This document shows, piece by piece, positions 5,564 through 5,730 of a stretch of 5,730 nucleotides of DNA. Origin of the DNA: Calditrichaceae bacterium (GTDB lineage: Bacteria > Calditrichota > Calditrichia > Calditrichales > Calditrichaceae); assembly GCA_030592985.1 (NCBI GenBank), contig JAUVIB010000235.1:1-5730 (forward strand). The letters run 5' to 3'. The position numbers and the translations under genes were made by a program. Each line of letters begins with the position of its first letter. Position 1 is the first letter of the stretch. The notes beneath the pieces were generated by a model. That model was not told where the DNA came from and made no database searches. It saw only the letters and a list, made by a program, of their open reading frames with translations.

Positions 5564-5730
5564 ATGGCAAATTATATTGTTCTCGGCGCTCAATGGGGCG
5601 ATGAAGGAAAAGGAAAGATTGTTGATATGCTAGCGGGTAGAATGGATATGGTCATTCGTTTTCAGGGAGGCGCTAATGCCGGACATACAGTCATTGTAGG
5701 CGATGAAAAATATGTCCTTCATCTGGTTCC
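5564..5730 (+). CDS. purA: Adenylosuccinate synthetase, 3'-truncated by window edge
   Basis: Joins IMP and aspartate using GTP to make adenylosuccinate, the first step from IMP to AMP, in the cytosol. Only 55 complete codons are visible, of about 420-430 in the family. The opening is diagnostic: the P-loop-like GAQWGDEGKGKIVD (residues 8-21), with the Asp of the active site, followed by VIRFQGGANAGHTV (33-46) with its conserved Asn and His. The ATG immediately follows the TAA of the IMP dehydrogenase gene with no gap. GGGG (5553-5556), within the last codons of that gene, lies 7 nt upstream as ribosome site. The arrangement puts both IMP-consuming enzymes under one transcript, allowing joint control of the AMP/GMP branch point. 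The visible part is intact. Confidence 0.96.
   Translation, partial: MANYIVLGAQWGDEGKGKIVDMLAGRMDMVIRFQGGANAGHTVIVGDEKYVLHLV

Overview
The window (about 5.7 kb, AT-rich, with AT-dense intergenic stretches) reads as ordinary bacterial chromosome from a low-to-moderate GC, probably Gram-negative, environmental lineage. Signs are the Shine-Dalgarno sequences (GAGGA, AAAGGA, GGAG), sigma70-like elements, a dTDP-sugar gene of the kind used for O-antigen or capsule, and a compact purine gene pair. The gene set does not fix the taxon; an FCB-type or candidate-phylum bacterium is only a guess.

Layout, left to right. The 3' three quarters of a dTDP-glucose 4,6-dehydratase gene (rfbB/rmlB, + strand) enters from the left edge. 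It converges on a small cold-shock protein gene (- strand), and the two share one strong bidirectional terminator. Next on the - strand comes a 110-residue four-helix membrane protein of unknown function with its own good promoter. Beyond it is a 650-residue aconitase-family enzyme, also on the - strand, whose sequence closely recalls fungal mitochondrial homoaconitase (Lys4). A 418-bp divergent intergenic region follows. Two stretches of about 16-17% GC in it enclose an island of about 48% GC ending in a terminator-like hairpin, a candidate non-coding RNA. On the + strand, an IMP dehydrogenase of the Tritrichomonas foetus-like subtype follows, and its stop codon directly abuts the start of purA (adenylosuccinate synthetase), which runs off the right edge.

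Functionally, the guaB-type gene and purA are the two enzymes that draw on IMP, one toward GMP and one toward AMP, so the pair forms the purine branch point. The homoaconitase-like enzyme would fit alpha-aminoadipate lysine synthesis, but no other lysine gene is visible here, so its role is inferred from sequence only. The rfbB gene belongs to surface polysaccharide sugar synthesis and is unrelated to the rest.

The points most worth a second look are the fungal-like homoaconitase in a bacterial setting, the protist-like IMPDH opposite it, and the unexplained GC island between them. No mobile element, CRISPR array, tRNA or rRNA was found.
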